Shown: positions 43,463 to 52,972, counted from the first letter of the stretch. The stretch is DNA of 64,000 nucleotides from Steroidobacter gossypii (GCF_016801985.1 NZ_JAEVLS010000003.1:434001-498000), one strand, 5' to 3'. Numbers and translations: made by a program. The notes: a model not told the origin generated them from the sequence alone.

Positions 43463-44997
43463 TGCTCAACGCCAAATCGCCAGCCCTGTGGATCTCGCTC
43501 GCGGCGCTCACGCTGGTGACGCGCCTGCCGTATCTCTTTGTCGACGTGATCGACTGGGACGAGAGCACTTTCATCCTCATGGGGCACGCGCTGCTCAACG
43601 GCTTTCTGCCCTACGAGCACATCTGGGATCTGAAGCCGCCTGCCATTTTCTTTTTCTTCGCCGGCGTCATCGGCCTCGGTAACGACGTGCTGATGGTGCG
43701 AATCGCCGCGATGCTGCTGGTGCTGGGCACCGCTGCGGTCGTGTATGGGATTGCGCGACGACTGCATTCGCATCGGGCGGGGGTGTTCGGAGCGCTCGTG
43801 TACGTGCTTAGCATGTGCGCGACGGCGTCCGGTCAAGCGCTCACCTCTGAGTTGATCGCCACGCTGCCCGTGCTGACGGCGCTGTGGCTGTTGCTCACGC
43901 GTCGGGGGCTGGGCTGGTACGTGTTGATCGGTGCGCTGCTGTCGTTCGCCACACTGGTTCGTTTGAATCTTGCGTTCGTGGTGATTGCCTTCGCCGTGCT
44001 GATTCCGTTCCACGAGCGCGCCGGCGGCATCAACCGCTGCGTGCAGGCGTTAGTCGCTTACGGGGTGGGCGGCCTCGCCGTGTTGCTGGCCTTCATCGCG
44101 CCCTACGCGCTAAGCGGTCAATTCCCCTTGTTCTGGTATTCGGTGTTCGAAGCGCCGTTTCGATATGCCACCGAGCAGAGCGGCCCGCTCGAGAACTTCC
44201 TGCAACACGCGTTCAACGCGATGGGCATGCGCTGGGGCTTCGACGGCCCGCAGTTCGCCGTCGGCGTGGCCGCGTGGGTGATGGGCGTCATCGGTATCCT
44301 GACGGCGATCAATGCGGCGCGGGCGGACAAGGCGCGCGGCAGTTGGCTGGCTCTGGGGACCGCGACCGTTGTGTTGGTGACCACGGGGCTGTCAATCGTG
44401 GTCAGCGGCGTCGCGCCCATGCATTATCTGATCGGCCTGCTGCCTTTCATGACATTGTTCGCAGGCATCGCTTACGCGTGGCTCGCGGATCGGGGCTGGG
44501 CGTTGGCAGGATGGGCGCTGATCGCGGTCTGCTCGCTTGTGATGCTCGCGCCGCTCGCGGCCGAGTACCGCAGCAGCTGGCAACGGCTCGCCAACGGAGG
44601 CGAGCTGATGCACGGCCCCTCGTTTGGCATCGCTGCGTATCTGCGTCAGCCGTGCGCCGACGGCTGCAGTGTCTATCTGCTGGAAGATCACCTCGCCTAT
44701 GCGCTGCTCAACGTCGATCCGCCCAGGAAGATCGTGACCCATCCCTCGAACATCTCCAAGCCGTCGCTGTTGAATGCCGACATAGGCGCGGAGCCGACGC
44801 CGGACGGCGAGATGCAGGCGCTGCTTGCCACGCATCCGGAATACATCGTGAAGCGCGAGCAGGTCTGGTACCTGTTGCCAAGCCAGGCGCAGATGCTCGA
44901 GCAGACGTTGCAGCGGCATTACCGCGTGGTGCATGAGGTCGACGGACGCCGGATCTACCAGGCGATCGCTCCCGCGCCGAGCGCGGATGGATCATGA
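43462..44997 (+). CDS. ArnT/PMT-like GT-C glycosyltransferase
   Basis: A 511-residue membrane glycosyltransferase of the dolichyl-phosphate-mannose/PMT_2 (GT39/83-like) type. The first extracytoplasmic loop has DVIDWDESTFILM, with the catalytic acidic pair after the first helix. About nine to ten helices follow, then a periplasmic C-terminal domain of about 130 residues. It uses a polyprenyl-phosphate sugar donor, which the GtrB-like enzyme at 29246 could supply, and acts on the outer face of the inner membrane. It is coupled to the flippase gene by ATGA overlap. Confidence 0.82.
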   Translation: MLNAKSPALWISLAALTLVTRLPYLFVDVIDWDESTFILMGHALLNGFLPYEHIWDLKPPAIFFFFAGVIGLGNDVLMVRIAAMLLVLGTAAVVYGIARRLHSHRAGVFGALVYVLSMCATASGQALTSELIATLPVLTALWLLLTRRGLGWYVLIGALLSFATLVRLNLAFVVIAFAVLIPFHERAGGINRCVQALVAYGVGGLAVLLAFIAPYALSGQFPLFWYSVFEAPFRYATEQSGPLENFLQHAFNAMGMRWGFDGPQFAVGVAAWVMGVIGILTAINAARADKARGSWLALGTATVVLVTTGLSIVVSGVAPMHYLIGLLPFMTLFAGIAYAWLADRGWALAGWALIAVCSLVMLAPLAAEYRSSWQRLANGGELMHGPSFGIAAYLRQPCADGCSVYLLEDHLAYALLNVDPPRKIVTHPSNISKPSLLNADIGAEPTPDGEMQALLATHPEYIVKREQVWYLLPSQAQMLEQTLQRHYRVVHEVDGRRIYQAIAPAPSADGS

Positions 44998-46541
44998 GCG
45001 GAGGCCAAAGCATATTACGAGGGATTGCTTCGAACTGGGCGGCGCTCGGCCTGAGCATCGTCATTTCGTTCTTTCTTTCGCCGTTCGTTGTCAACAAGCT
45101 CGGCAGTGTCCATTACGGCATCTGGGCGCTGACGCTGCAGTTCACCGGCTATCTGCACCTGCTGGATTTCGGCGTGCGCGAGTCGGTGGTGCGCTACACC
45201 GCCAAGTACTGCACGCGCGATCAGCCGGGCCAGCTCAATGCGGTGCTCTCGACCGCGGCGCTCACTTATCTGCCCATCATCCTGTTTTGTTTGTTGATCA
45301 CCGGACTGGCGGTGTGGGCCGTGCCCGGTCCGTTCAAGATCGAGCCGCAGTATTACACCGAGACCCGCTGGGCCGTGCTGTTCACCGGGCTCACCATCAC
45401 CCAGTCGTTCTTCTTCAACATCTTTCTCGGCGTGCTGCAGGGCCTGCGTCGCTACGACCTCGCCAACGGCCTGGAGATGGGCATTCAGTTGATTCGCGTG
45501 GCCCTGATCGTGACGCTGTTGTCGATGGGCTTCGGGCTGATCGCGCTGTCGGCCATTCAGTTCGGCACGGCGCTGCTGTTGGGCTTCATCGTCATGGGCG
45601 TGGCCATCCGGCTGCTGAAACAACGCGGCGTGAAGCTGCGCCCGGCATTGCCCAGAGGCAGGCGGCTGCCCGCGATGGTCCGTCGCATCGTCGGCTACGG
45701 CTTCTATTCGTTCGTCCACAGCATCGCCCAGAAGATCGTGTTCTCCTCCGACGTGCTGATCGTCGGCATGACCATGGCGATCCAGTCGGTGACGTTCTAT
45801 TCGATCGCGGCGACCTTGACTCAGTATCTGAAGACGCTGGTCGGCACCAGCGCACGCGTCTTCCTGCCGGTGTCGAGCGAGCTGCACGCGAGCGGCCGCA
45901 CCAGCGAGCTGTCGAAATTGTTTCTAGCCGGCGCCAAGTTGAATGTGCTGATCGCTCTGCCGATCGCTTTGACGCTCGCCATTCTCGGCGCTCAGTTCGT
46001 CGGCTTGTGGATGGGGCCGTCGTTCGCCGAGCCCGTCGCCACGGTGCTGCCGATTCTCGCATTCACGCAGATTTTTTCTTCGCCGCACAACGTCGTCGTG
46101 AACATTCTGTATGGCATCGGGCGACACGCGGCGCTCGCCTGGCTGCGCCTGGGCGAGGCCGTCATCATGGTGATCCTGACGGTGCTGCTGGCGAAGTCCA
46201 TGGGATTGCCGGGCGTGGCGGTGGGGCAGGCCATTCCGCACGTGCTGCTGGTGATGATCGTGCTGCCCTGCCTGCTGCGATCCATCCTCGGGCTGCCCGT
46301 GTCGCGCTACATCGCCGGGGTGTACCTGCGGCCGCTGTTGGCGGGCATTCCCTTCGCTCTGGCGGCGGTGTGGATCCACCGCAGCGTGCACCTGTCCAAT
46401 CTATTCGAATTCGCCGTGGCGGTGGCGCTGCTGCTCGTGATCTATGCGCCGAGCGTGTACGCGATCGGCTTGACGGCGGAGGAGCGTCAGATGGTGCTCC
46501 GAAAGATCGGGCTGCGTCGTTCGGCGCGAGCCATCAGCTGA
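44994..46541 (+). CDS. Wzx-like polysaccharide flippase (MOP superfamily)
   Basis: A 515-residue protein with about twelve to fourteen hydrophobic helices. The N-terminus GIASNWAALGLSIVISFFLS and LLDFGVRESVVRYTAKY resemble Wzx/RfbX-type lipid-linked oligosaccharide flippases. It moves undecaprenyl-pyrophosphate repeat units to the periplasm, where the O-antigen-ligase-like protein at 17568-18974 would use them. It is the last gene of the plus-strand block 39232-46541 and has no close terminator. It starts in ATGA overlap with the GT-C gene. Confidence 0.87.
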   Translation: MSGGQSILRGIASNWAALGLSIVISFFLSPFVVNKLGSVHYGIWALTLQFTGYLHLLDFGVRESVVRYTAKYCTRDQPGQLNAVLSTAALTYLPIILFCLLITGLAVWAVPGPFKIEPQYYTETRWAVLFTGLTITQSFFFNIFLGVLQGLRRYDLANGLEMGIQLIRVALIVTLLSMGFGLIALSAIQFGTALLLGFIVMGVAIRLLKQRGVKLRPALPRGRRLPAMVRRIVGYGFYSFVHSIAQKIVFSSDVLIVGMTMAIQSVTFYSIAATLTQYLKTLVGTSARVFLPVSSELHASGRTSELSKLFLAGAKLNVLIALPIALTLAILGAQFVGLWMGPSFAEPVATVLPILAFTQIFSSPHNVVVNILYGIGRHAALAWLRLGEAVIMVILTVLLAKSMGLPGVAVGQAIPHVLLVMIVLPCLLRSILGLPVSRYIAGVYLRPLLAGIPFALAAVWIHRSVHLSNLFEFAVAVALLLVIYAPSVYAIGLTAEERQMVLRKIGLRRSARAIS

Positions 46542-46657
46542 AGTCCCTGGCCGATCGCGTTCTGCTGTCGGCTTGCTTTACATCTCAGGTTCCCGACCTT
46601 GCCGTTTCTCCCCGGCGATGCCGGCAGAATGCCGGTTTCGACGCCGGCTCGTGCGAA

Positions 46658-46681
46658 TTTTGTGGGTGATATGTCACAAAA
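46658..46681 (+). promoter_or_regulatory. Candidate activator-binding inverted repeat
   Basis: TTTTGTG at 46658-46664 and CACAAAA at 46675-46681 form a perfect 7-bp inverted repeat with a 10-base spacer. It starts 75 bases upstream of the sigma-54 promoter, a plausible enhancer position. Confidence 0.5.
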
Positions 46682-46732
46682 CGGCAGTCAGAAGGGCAGT
46701 TGTAGGTGTTTTGGCGGTGCTGCGTGGGAAGT

Positions 46733-46748
46733 TGGTATGGCGCTTGCT
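46733..46748 (+). promoter_or_regulatory. Sigma-54 (RpoN) promoter of the PEP-CTERM gene
   Basis: TGGTATGGCGCTTGCT matches every position of the consensus TGGYRYRN4TTGCW. It lies 86 bases before the ATG at 46835. RpoN control of PEP-CTERM genes through PrsK/PrsR is established in floc-forming bacteria. Confidence 0.8.
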
Positions 46749-46834
46749 TGATAGTACGCAGCAGCGATCGGGCGAGCTTCACGGGAGGCGCCACGATCGC
46801 CAGAAAATCAAAGATCCCATTATCAGGAGAAGAT

Positions 46835-47500
46835 ATGTTACGGCCCCTGTTTGTCGCCTCGCTGCTCTCGGTTTGCGGGCTGGCCAATGCCGACATCGTG
46901 ACGTTCGATGAGATTCCTGCCCACGAAGCCATTACGACGATGGTGAATTCCGGGGAGTACTCCTTCACCTCGAGCCACATGCACACCTATGGCTGCGGCC
47001 ACTGGGACCTGGTGGCCTCCAACGGCACCACGCACCTGGGCTATGAGTCCGGGCGCGGCTCGCCGATCACCATGACGCGTCAGGACGGCGGCACGTTCTC
47101 GCTGCTGTCGCTGGATGCTTCGGAGTTCTATCCGAACGACGGCGGCGATCGGCCGAACGCGGAGTTCCTCCGTATCATCGGCACGTGGCTCGACGGCACC
47201 ACCGCCAGCCTGGACCTGATGCTCGATGGCATCACCGCGGACGGCGTGGGTGGCGTCATCGACTTCGAGCACTTCACGCTGCCTTCGATCTTCACCAACG
47301 TGGTGTCGGTCGTGTTCGAAGGCCTGCGCTTCACCAGCCGCTCCGGCCTCGGCTTCTCCGGCGGTGTCGCTATCGACAACCTCGAAGTGGTGACCGGTGC
47401 GGGCACGACTCCCGCCAATGTGCCGGAGCCGGCCTCGCTGGCGCTGCTGGGTCTGGGCCTGGTCGGCATGGGCATGGCCCGTCGCCGCCGCAAGGCCTGA
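46835..47500 (+). CDS. PEP-CTERM sorting-signal protein
   Basis: A 221-residue exported protein. The leader is MLRPLFVASLLSVCGLANA. The C-terminus is a textbook PEP-CTERM tail at residues 196-221: VPEPASLALL, a hydrophobic helix, then an Arg-rich end (ARRRRKA). Exosortase A would cleave near PEP and release or transfer the protein to the surface, where these proteins associate with EPS. The mature part has a beta-rich pattern (FDEIPAHEAI, then GYESGRGSPITM, a form frequent in PEP-CTERM proteins). A strong AGGAGA site precedes the ATG. It is the only PEP-CTERM protein in the window, directly behind the flippase gene but with its own promoter. Confidence 0.93.
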   Translation: MLRPLFVASLLSVCGLANADIVTFDEIPAHEAITTMVNSGEYSFTSSHMHTYGCGHWDLVASNGTTHLGYESGRGSPITMTRQDGGTFSLLSLDASEFYPNDGGDRPNAEFLRIIGTWLDGTTASLDLMLDGITADGVGGVIDFEHFTLPSIFTNVVSVVFEGLRFTSRSGLGFSGGVAIDNLEVVTGAGTTPANVPEPASLALLGLGLVGMGMARRRRKA

Positions 47501-47547
47501 GCCTCGATTCGCCTCTGACGCACAACTCTGCTACAGAGGGATGAAGC

Positions 47548-47577
47548 AAAACGCCACCGCAATCGCGGTGGCGTTTT
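47548..47577. terminator. Bidirectional intrinsic terminator
   Basis: AAAACGCCACCGC at 47548-47560 and GCGGTGGCGTTTT at 47565-47577 are a perfect 13-bp inverted repeat with a 4-base loop, and end in T-runs on both strands. It sits between convergent genes. Confidence 0.92.
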
Positions 47578-47600
47578 CGTTTGGGCGGGAGACTCTTCGA

Positions 47601-49649
47601 TCAAGCCGCGCTTTCGGAACGCTCCTCGATCGGCGCCGGCGGCGCGGTGTTGGCCGCGGCGATGACTCGCTGAGCCACGGCCGGGTGATAGTTCTCCGAC
47701 TTGAACGCCGCATACAGATCCAACGCCGGCTTGCCCGGGCGCAGCGCCTTTTGCAGCAGGACCGCAAGTCCGCTCAGCATCTTCAGCACCGGGAAGGGCA
47801 TCCAGAAGAACTTCAGCTCCGGTCGGCTCTTGCGCAGCCGGTTGGCCAGATCGCCACGGGTGGTCGGCGGGACTTCCACCAGATTCACCATCGGCGGGGC
47901 GGCCTCGAACGATTCGGCATACGAGCGGATTACTTTCGCGGCCGTGTGGACGTCGCACACGCTCAGCGGCTTCGACGGTCCGCCCATGCCGACGAACAGG
48001 CGCACCACGTCGCGGCCCAATCGACCCGGCGGAGTGAAGTCCTCGAAGTCCACCAGAGGTCCCAAGCGGATCGTGCGAACGTCAACGACGCCAGTCGCCG
48101 CGTGCTCGATGGCGATGGCTTCGGCTTCGGCCTTGGCCCAAACGTACGGGCCGCGCGCCAGATTGCCGCGATCCACCGGGGAATCTTCCTGCAACACGCT
48201 CGGGCCGGGCTTCAGCACCGCGACGCTGCTGATGTTGATAAGTCGGCGCACGCCGGCGCGCTGCATGGCGTCCAACAGATTTCGAGTGGCCACGATCGAG
48301 TTGCGCTCATGCGCCGCCTGGTTGCCGGCCGTTTCGGCGGCCAGGTGAGCGACGACAGAAACATCCTTGAGCGCCTCGGGCGGCACTTCGCGACCGAGAT
48401 CGCCTTCGACATATTCGACGCCGGGCACCTGCGCCCGGGCCGACGGTTTACGACGCACCAGCGCCCGCACCGGCCAGCCTCTCTGCCGCAGTTCTCGCAG
48501 CGTCGGACGGCCCAGGAAGCCCGATCCGCCCGTGACCAGTACCACGCCACGGGAATGATCCACGCGCGGCAGGCGAGCCGTGCGTTCTTCCAAACTGCGT
48601 CGGGCTTCTTCCTCGGCCCGCGCGTCCACCGCATGCAGGCGTTGTGAGATCTCTTCGCAGATCTGCACGGTGTTCATGATCGTCGCGCGCTCCATCGGCA
48701 GCGGCGCAGAGGGCGAGCGGACGCTGTTGTAGAGGCGCTCGAGCAACTCGCCCAGGCCCGGATAGCTCTTCTGGCGACGGAACAGCAGGCGACCCACGCC
48801 GCCCACGCTGCCCCAGAATTTTTGTGACGACTGGCTGAAGGGCTTGAACACCACCGCCGGGGCGGACGCGCCGGGGCCGAAGGATTTGACGATGTCGCCC
48901 AGAATGAAGTCGGCGGTCACCGAACCGTTGGTGCCGACCACGCGCAGGTAGGACTCCACTGGCCGACCCCGCAGCGTGACGATCAGGGTGGCCAACGTTT
49001 TGCCGCTGCGAATCACGGCGCGCACTTCGCCTTCGTGGGCGACTTCGAAGGAGGCGAGCTGCGGCATGGCGCCAGGCTCATGCTCCAGGGCACTCAACAA
49101 CAGATAAACCGGATGCGGCAGGATGTCGATCAACTGGTCGACCGCCGACAGCGGCGCGCCGCCATCGGGCCGGCGCCGCACCGGCTTGAACGAGAAGTAG
49201 CTCTCGACGTGGATCAAATCGCCGATCATCGGCAGGTACTGCTGATACAGCTGCCCGGCGCGCTGGAACAACACCTGATGGGCGGCGCAGGCGCGCAGAC
49301 CGCGACTTGCGGCGAGATCGAGAATCTCGGCGGCTTCACGCCGGTTCAAAGCAAACGGCTTTTCGACATAGACACTCGCGCCGGCCAGCAGACACTGCTT
49401 GGCGAGCTCGTAGTGGGTGTGCGGCGGAGTGACGATATGCACGATGTCCGGCTTCACCTCCTGCAGCAAGGTGGCCGCATCGGCATAGGCCTGGATGTCG
49501 GCGCCGAAGCGCTCCTTGATCTCCTCGGCCGTCAGAAACGGGTCGCCTACCGCAACGAAGCGCGCCCCCGGCTGCAGCCGGATGGCTGTTCCGTGCTTCT
49601 GGGCCATCTTGCCGCCGCCCAGAATCGCGACCCGAAGTTCCTTGCTCAT
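47601..49649 (-). CDS. Gfo/Idh/MocA-SDR two-domain fusion oxidoreductase
   Basis: A 682-residue fusion. Residues 1 to about 355 are a Gfo/Idh/MocA enzyme (RVAILGGGKMAQKHG, VYVEKPFALNRREA). From about 368 an extended short-chain dehydrogenase/epimerase begins (VVLVTGGSGFLGRPTLRELR), with INISSVAV and the catalytic GPYVWAKAEAEA (YxxxK). Both domains keep their nucleotide and catalytic motifs, so two successive redox or epimerisation steps on one nucleotide sugar are possible. A single start is supported by GGGGTG just upstream. A hairpin at 49654-49679 overlaps this ribosome site. Confidence 0.88.
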   Translation of the reverse strand: MSKELRVAILGGGKMAQKHGTAIRLQPGARFVAVGDPFLTAEEIKERFGADIQAYADAATLLQEVKPDIVHIVTPPHTHYELAKQCLLAGASVYVEKPFALNRREAAEILDLAASRGLRACAAHQVLFQRAGQLYQQYLPMIGDLIHVESYFSFKPVRRRPDGGAPLSAVDQLIDILPHPVYLLLSALEHEPGAMPQLASFEVAHEGEVRAVIRSGKTLATLIVTLRGRPVESYLRVVGTNGSVTADFILGDIVKSFGPGASAPAVVFKPFSQSSQKFWGSVGGVGRLLFRRQKSYPGLGELLERLYNSVRSPSAPLPMERATIMNTVQICEEISQRLHAVDARAEEEARRSLEERTARLPRVDHSRGVVLVTGGSGFLGRPTLRELRQRGWPVRALVRRKPSARAQVPGVEYVEGDLGREVPPEALKDVSVVAHLAAETAGNQAAHERNSIVATRNLLDAMQRAGVRRLINISSVAVLKPGPSVLQEDSPVDRGNLARGPYVWAKAEAEAIAIEHAATGVVDVRTIRLGPLVDFEDFTPPGRLGRDVVRLFVGMGGPSKPLSVCDVHTAAKVIRSYAESFEAAPPMVNLVEVPPTTRGDLANRLRKSRPELKFFWMPFPVLKMLSGLAVLLQKALRPGKPALDLYAAFKSENYHPAVAQRVIAAANTAPPAPIEERSESAA

Positions 49650-49653
49650 GACA

Positions 49654-49679
49654 CCCCGCCGATGCGAAAAACGGCGGGG
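49654..49679 (-). promoter_or_regulatory. Leader hairpin covering the ribosome site
   Basis: CCCCGCCG at 49654-49661 and CGGCGGGG at 49672-49679 form a perfect 8-bp stem. On the minus strand the downstream arm overlaps the GGGGTG ribosome site 5-10 bases before the ATG at 49649. Confidence 0.5.
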
Positions 49680-49779
49680 AGTTTACCCGCCGGGCCGGCC
49701 TCCTGGGTGGGATGTGACCCACACGTTCACAGGTTGGCTCGAAGCCGTGGAAACCGCGCAGCTTAGCGGCAGAACGACT

Positions 49780-50502
49780 TCATGCGCGGCCCCTAAGTCG
49801 GTAGTACAGGCGGCCCAGATACTCGTGCACGGCCAGATCCGAGACCCCGAGAGAGTTGGGCGAGGGCCAGGGCTCGGCGAGCGACCACCGATGCGGCAGC
49901 TGATGATCGGTCGGCGCCGGGACGGCATGCAACTGCTGCCGCTCGACGGCCGCCATGGCGCGCGGCAAATGTCCGGCCGAAGTGACCAGAAAGAATGGCG
50001 CATCGCCCACCAGCGGACGTAGCTGGGCGGCGCTTTCGGCCGTGGTGAGCGAACGGCTTTCGAGCACCAGCTTCTCGCGAGGCACGCCGAGTTTCTCGAG
50101 CACGGCGCCCATGGTCCGCGTCGTCGTCGGGTCGCCGGTGACGACCACGTTGCAATCGGGCCGGTCGTGATACAGCTCCAGCGCCATCAGGATGCGATAG
50201 GCGGCGGACGCGCTGAGCCTGCCGCTCAGCGGCATCTCCGGATCTTCGGCGGCCCAGCCGGTCAGCACGACGATGTGGCGCGCCTCGGGAAACTGGCGCC
50301 CATCGTGCACCGTGGGATAGGCGTATTCGAGCGGGCTCATCAGCGAGGCGGCGGTCATGCCGGAGGAGAACACGAACGTCAGCGTTCCGGACGCCGCGAG
50401 CAACCCCCAGGAGGCGCGTCGCGCCCGGGGCCACGCGTAGGCGAGCAGACCCAGCACAAACAACAGATACGCCGCACCCGACGGCAGGACTATCTCGCTC
50501 AA
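49780..50502 (-). CDS. YdcF/ElyC/SanA-like DUF218 membrane protein
   Basis: A 240-residue protein with two N-terminal helices (YLLFVLGLLAYAW and LLAASGTLTFVFSSG) and a periplasmic DUF218 domain: IVVLTGWAAED, a VVTGDPTTTRTMG nucleotide-like loop, LESRSLTTAESAAQL, and FFLVTSAGHLPRAM. ElyC-type members affect envelope polysaccharides through undecaprenyl-phosphate. An EPS-related role fits the position but is not shown. The start is TTG at 50502, backed by GGGGAG six bases upstream. Confidence 0.8.
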   Translation of the reverse strand: MSEIVLPSGAAYLLFVLGLLAYAWPRARRASWGLLAASGTLTFVFSSGMTAASLMSPLEYAYPTVHDGRQFPEARHIVVLTGWAAEDPEMPLSGRLSASAAYRILMALELYHDRPDCNVVVTGDPTTTRTMGAVLEKLGVPREKLVLESRSLTTAESAAQLRPLVGDAPFFLVTSAGHLPRAMAAVERQQLHAVPAPTDHQLPHRWSLAEPWPSPNSLGVSDLAVHEYLGRLYYRLRGRA

Positions 50503-50508
50503 CGCAGT

Positions 50509-50514
50509 CTCCCC
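50509..50514 (-). promoter_or_regulatory. Ribosome binding site deciding a TTG start
   Basis: On the minus strand GGGGAG lies 6 bases before the TTG at 50502. Confidence 0.6.
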
Positions 50515-50568
50515 TATGCTCCTCGAAGTGATTTTGCCGGGTGTGGCGGAATCGTTGTTGGAGTTTCG

Positions 50569-51726
50569 ATGCTACACAAACGGATCGTGAGCCAGCGCTC
50601 TGGGAGCGCCGCGACGCTTGGATGTTTGCTTGCCCTGTCTGCGCTCGCGACGCACGCGCAGGAGCGACCTGTTTCGAGCGAGCGTTTTGCATTGCGCGTC
50701 GAGACGGTCGCGAGCGGGCTCGAGCATCCGTGGTCCGTCGCCTTCCTGCCCGACGGTCGGATGCTCGTCACCGAGCGGCCGGGTCGGATGCGCATCGTCA
50801 ATGGCGACGGAGAATTATCCGCGCCGCTGCCAGGACTGCCGGCCGTGGCGGCGCGTGGGCAGGGTGGCTTGCTCGATGTGGTCCTCGCGCCAGATTTCGC
50901 CGAATCGCGCCAGGTGTTCTGGTCGTATGCGGAGCGTCGCGCCGAGGGCAGCGGCACGAGCGTGGCGCGCGGCCGGTTGGTGAACGACCGTCTCGAAGAC
51001 GTAAAAGTGATATTCCGCCAGACGCCCGGTGTCGAGAGCCATGGCCACTTTGGCTCACGCCTGGTGTTCGCGCGCGATGGTGCGCTGTTTGTGACATTGG
51101 GCGAGCGGCAGGCGCGTCACTTCGCCGTCCGCGCCCAGGACCTTGAAACTCATTTCGGCAAGATCGTGCGCCTGGATCGTGACGGCAAGGCGCTCCCCGA
51201 CAATCCATTCTGGCGCGTGGCCGGCGCGGCGCCGGAGATCTGGTCCTACGGCCATCGCAATGTGCAGGGCGCGGCGCTGCATCCGCAGACAGGCGAGCTG
51301 TGGGCGGTGGAACACGGGCCCAAGGGCGGCGATGAGCTCAACATCGTGCGAGCCGGTGCGAACTACGGTTGGCCGCTCGTGACTCACGGCATCGCCTATT
51401 CGGGCGAGCCGCTCGGCGTAGCCACCGAGCGCCCCGGCATCGCCAGTGCGGTGAAGGTCTGGGTGCCATCGATTGCGACCACGGGTCTTGCCTTCTACAC
51501 CGGCGATCGGCTGGCGCCCTGGCGAGGAAATGTTTTTGTCGGCGGTCTCTACGGCATGCTGGTCAGGCTCGAGCTCGACGGCGAGCGGGTGGTTCATGAG
51601 GAACGTTTGTTGACCGAGCTCAAGGAGCGCATCCGCGATGTGCGCCAGGGCCCGGATGGCTGTTTGTATGTGCTCACGGACAGCCCGAAAGGTCGCCTTC
51701 TGAAGCTCGATCGCGCCGCGCCCTGA
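50569..51726 (+). CDS. PQQ-dependent aldose sugar dehydrogenase-like protein
   Basis: A 385-residue exported beta-propeller of the glucose/sorbosone dehydrogenase (Asd/YliI-like) family. Leader: [14 protein letters not shown]. Motifs: [52 protein letters not shown] (His near the PQQ site), [20 protein letters not shown] and [12 protein letters not shown]. It oxidises aldoses or other sugars in the periplasm and passes electrons to quinone or cytochrome. No PQQ biosynthesis genes are in the window. The ATG at 50569 is used; the earlier frame to 50167 overlaps the divergent YdcF gene. Confidence 0.86.
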   Translation: MLHKRIVSQRSGSAATLGCLLALSALATHAQERPVSSERFALRVETVASGLEHPWSVAFLPDGRMLVTERPGRMRIVNGDGELSAPLPGLPAVAARGQGGLLDVVLAPDFAESRQVFWSYAERRAEGSGTSVARGRLVNDRLEDVKVIFRQTPGVESHGHFGSRLVFARDGALFVTLGERQARHFAVRAQDLETHFGKIVRLDRDGKALPDNPFWRVAGAAPEIWSYGHRNVQGAALHPQTGELWAVEHGPKGGDELNIVRAGANYGWPLVTHGIAYSGEPLGVATERPGIASAVKVWVPSIATTGLAFYTGDRLAPWRGNVFVGGLYGMLVRLELDGERVVHEERLLTELKERIRDVRQGPDGCLYVLTDSPKGRLLKLDRAAP

Positions 51727-51955
51727 GCATTGCAGACGCTGCCAGCAGAGTACTTACGATGGCGCAGTCGCGGCGCTCAGCATCTGCAAGATTTGTCTCA
51801 AGTTAAGAAATGATTCCACGTTGAGGTGCGCTTGGAACGTTTGCAGCGGCGTTCGAGCCGCAATCAGCTACTTTGAAGGAACCGTTTCATCGGCGACAGG
51901 TTTTCCCCTGGTCGGGCGTATGTCGCGCGCCGACGCTTCAGCGGGAAATCAAGTC

Positions 51956-52972
51956 ATGAAACAGTTCACCACCAAACGAGTCCTGGTTACTGGCGGCGCG
52001 GGCTTTCTCGGCTCGCATCTGTGCGACCGCCTGGTGGCGGACGGTCACGACGTGCTGTGCGTCGACAACTTCTTCACCGGCTCCAAGGTCAACATTTCGC
52101 AGCTCATCGATCGGCCCGGCTTCGAGCTGATGCGTCACGATGTGACTTTTCCGCTGTATGTGGAGGTGGACGAGATCTACAACATGGCGTGCCCCGCCTC
52201 GCCGATCCATTACCAGCACGATCCGGTGCAGACCACCAAGACCAGCGTGCACGGCGCGATCAACATGCTGGGCCTCGCCAAACGCGTGGGAGCGAAGATC
52301 CTGCAGGCCTCGACCTCGGAGGTGTATGGCGATCCTTCGGTGCATCCGCAGGTGGAGGAGTACTGGGGCAACGTCAATCCGATCGGGCTGCGCTCTTGTT
52401 ACGACGAGGGCAAGCGCTGCGCCGAAACGTTGTTCTTCGATTACTACCGGCAGCACCGGCTGCGCATCAAGGTCGCGCGCATCTTCAATACCTATGGTCC
52501 GCGCATGCATCCCAACGACGGCCGCGTGGTGTCGAACTTCATCGTGCAGGCGCTGCAGAGCGAGCCCATCACCATCTATGGCGATGGCAGCCAGACGCGC
52601 GCGTTCTGTTACGTCGACGACATGATCGAGGCGTTCTTGTTGCTCATGAAAAGTCCCGATCCGGTCACCGGTCCGATCAACATCGGCAATCCCGGCGAAT
52701 TCACCATGCTGGAGCTGGCCGAGGCGGTGCTGGAGATCACCAACTCGAAATCCAGGATCGTGCGCCAGCCGTTGCCGGTCGACGATCCGAGGCAGCGGCG
52801 GCCGGATATCGAGAAGGCGCAGCAGCTGCTGGGCTGGACGCCCAAGGTGCCGTTGAAGGAGGGGCTGGCGCGGACGGTGGAATATTTCGACAAACTGATC
52901 AGCGCGCCCAAGAAGGCGGTCCGAGTCGCGTCGTTGCCCGGAGGAGACGCCCGCGCGGTGGCGCGGGCGTGA
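51956..52972 (+). CDS. UDP-glucuronate decarboxylase (UXS) family SDR
   Basis: A 338-residue extended [49 protein letters not shown] and the catalytic [11 protein letters not shown] (YxxxK), then [19 protein letters not shown]. This pattern is typical of UDP-glucuronic acid decarboxylases making UDP-xylose, commonly found in EPS loci. The ATG at 51956 starts the Rossmann fold; the in-frame extension to 51821 is not domain-like. It ends 3 bases from the convergent GlrR-like gene. The 229-base upstream gap holds no firm promoter; a poor sigma-54-like match is noted under rejected items. Confidence 0.9.
   Translation: MKQFTTKRVLVTGGAGFLGSHLCDRLVADGHDVLCVDNFFTGSKVNISQLIDRPGFELMRHDVTFPLYVEVDEIYNMACPASPIHYQHDPVQTTKTSVHGAINMLGLAKRVGAKILQASTSEVYGDPSVHPQVEEYWGNVNPIGLRSCYDEGKRCAETLFFDYYRQHRLRIKVARIFNTYGPRMHPNDGRVVSNFIVQALQSEPITIYGDGSQTRAFCYVDDMIEAFLLLMKSPDPVTGPINIGNPGEFTMLELAEAVLEITNSKSRIVRQPLPVDDPRQRRPDIEKAQQLLGWTPKVPLKEGLARTVEYFDKLISAPKKAVRVASLPGGDARAVARA

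Noticed and set aside
44933-46669. 578-residue plus-strand ORF in another frame of the flippase gene
   Set aside because: Arg/His-rich translation without hydrophobic helices, whereas the flippase frame has many.
51760-51775. Sigma-54-like match before the UXS gene
   Set aside because: Correct GG-N10-GC spacing but the TT of TTGC is replaced by CG; too weak to call.
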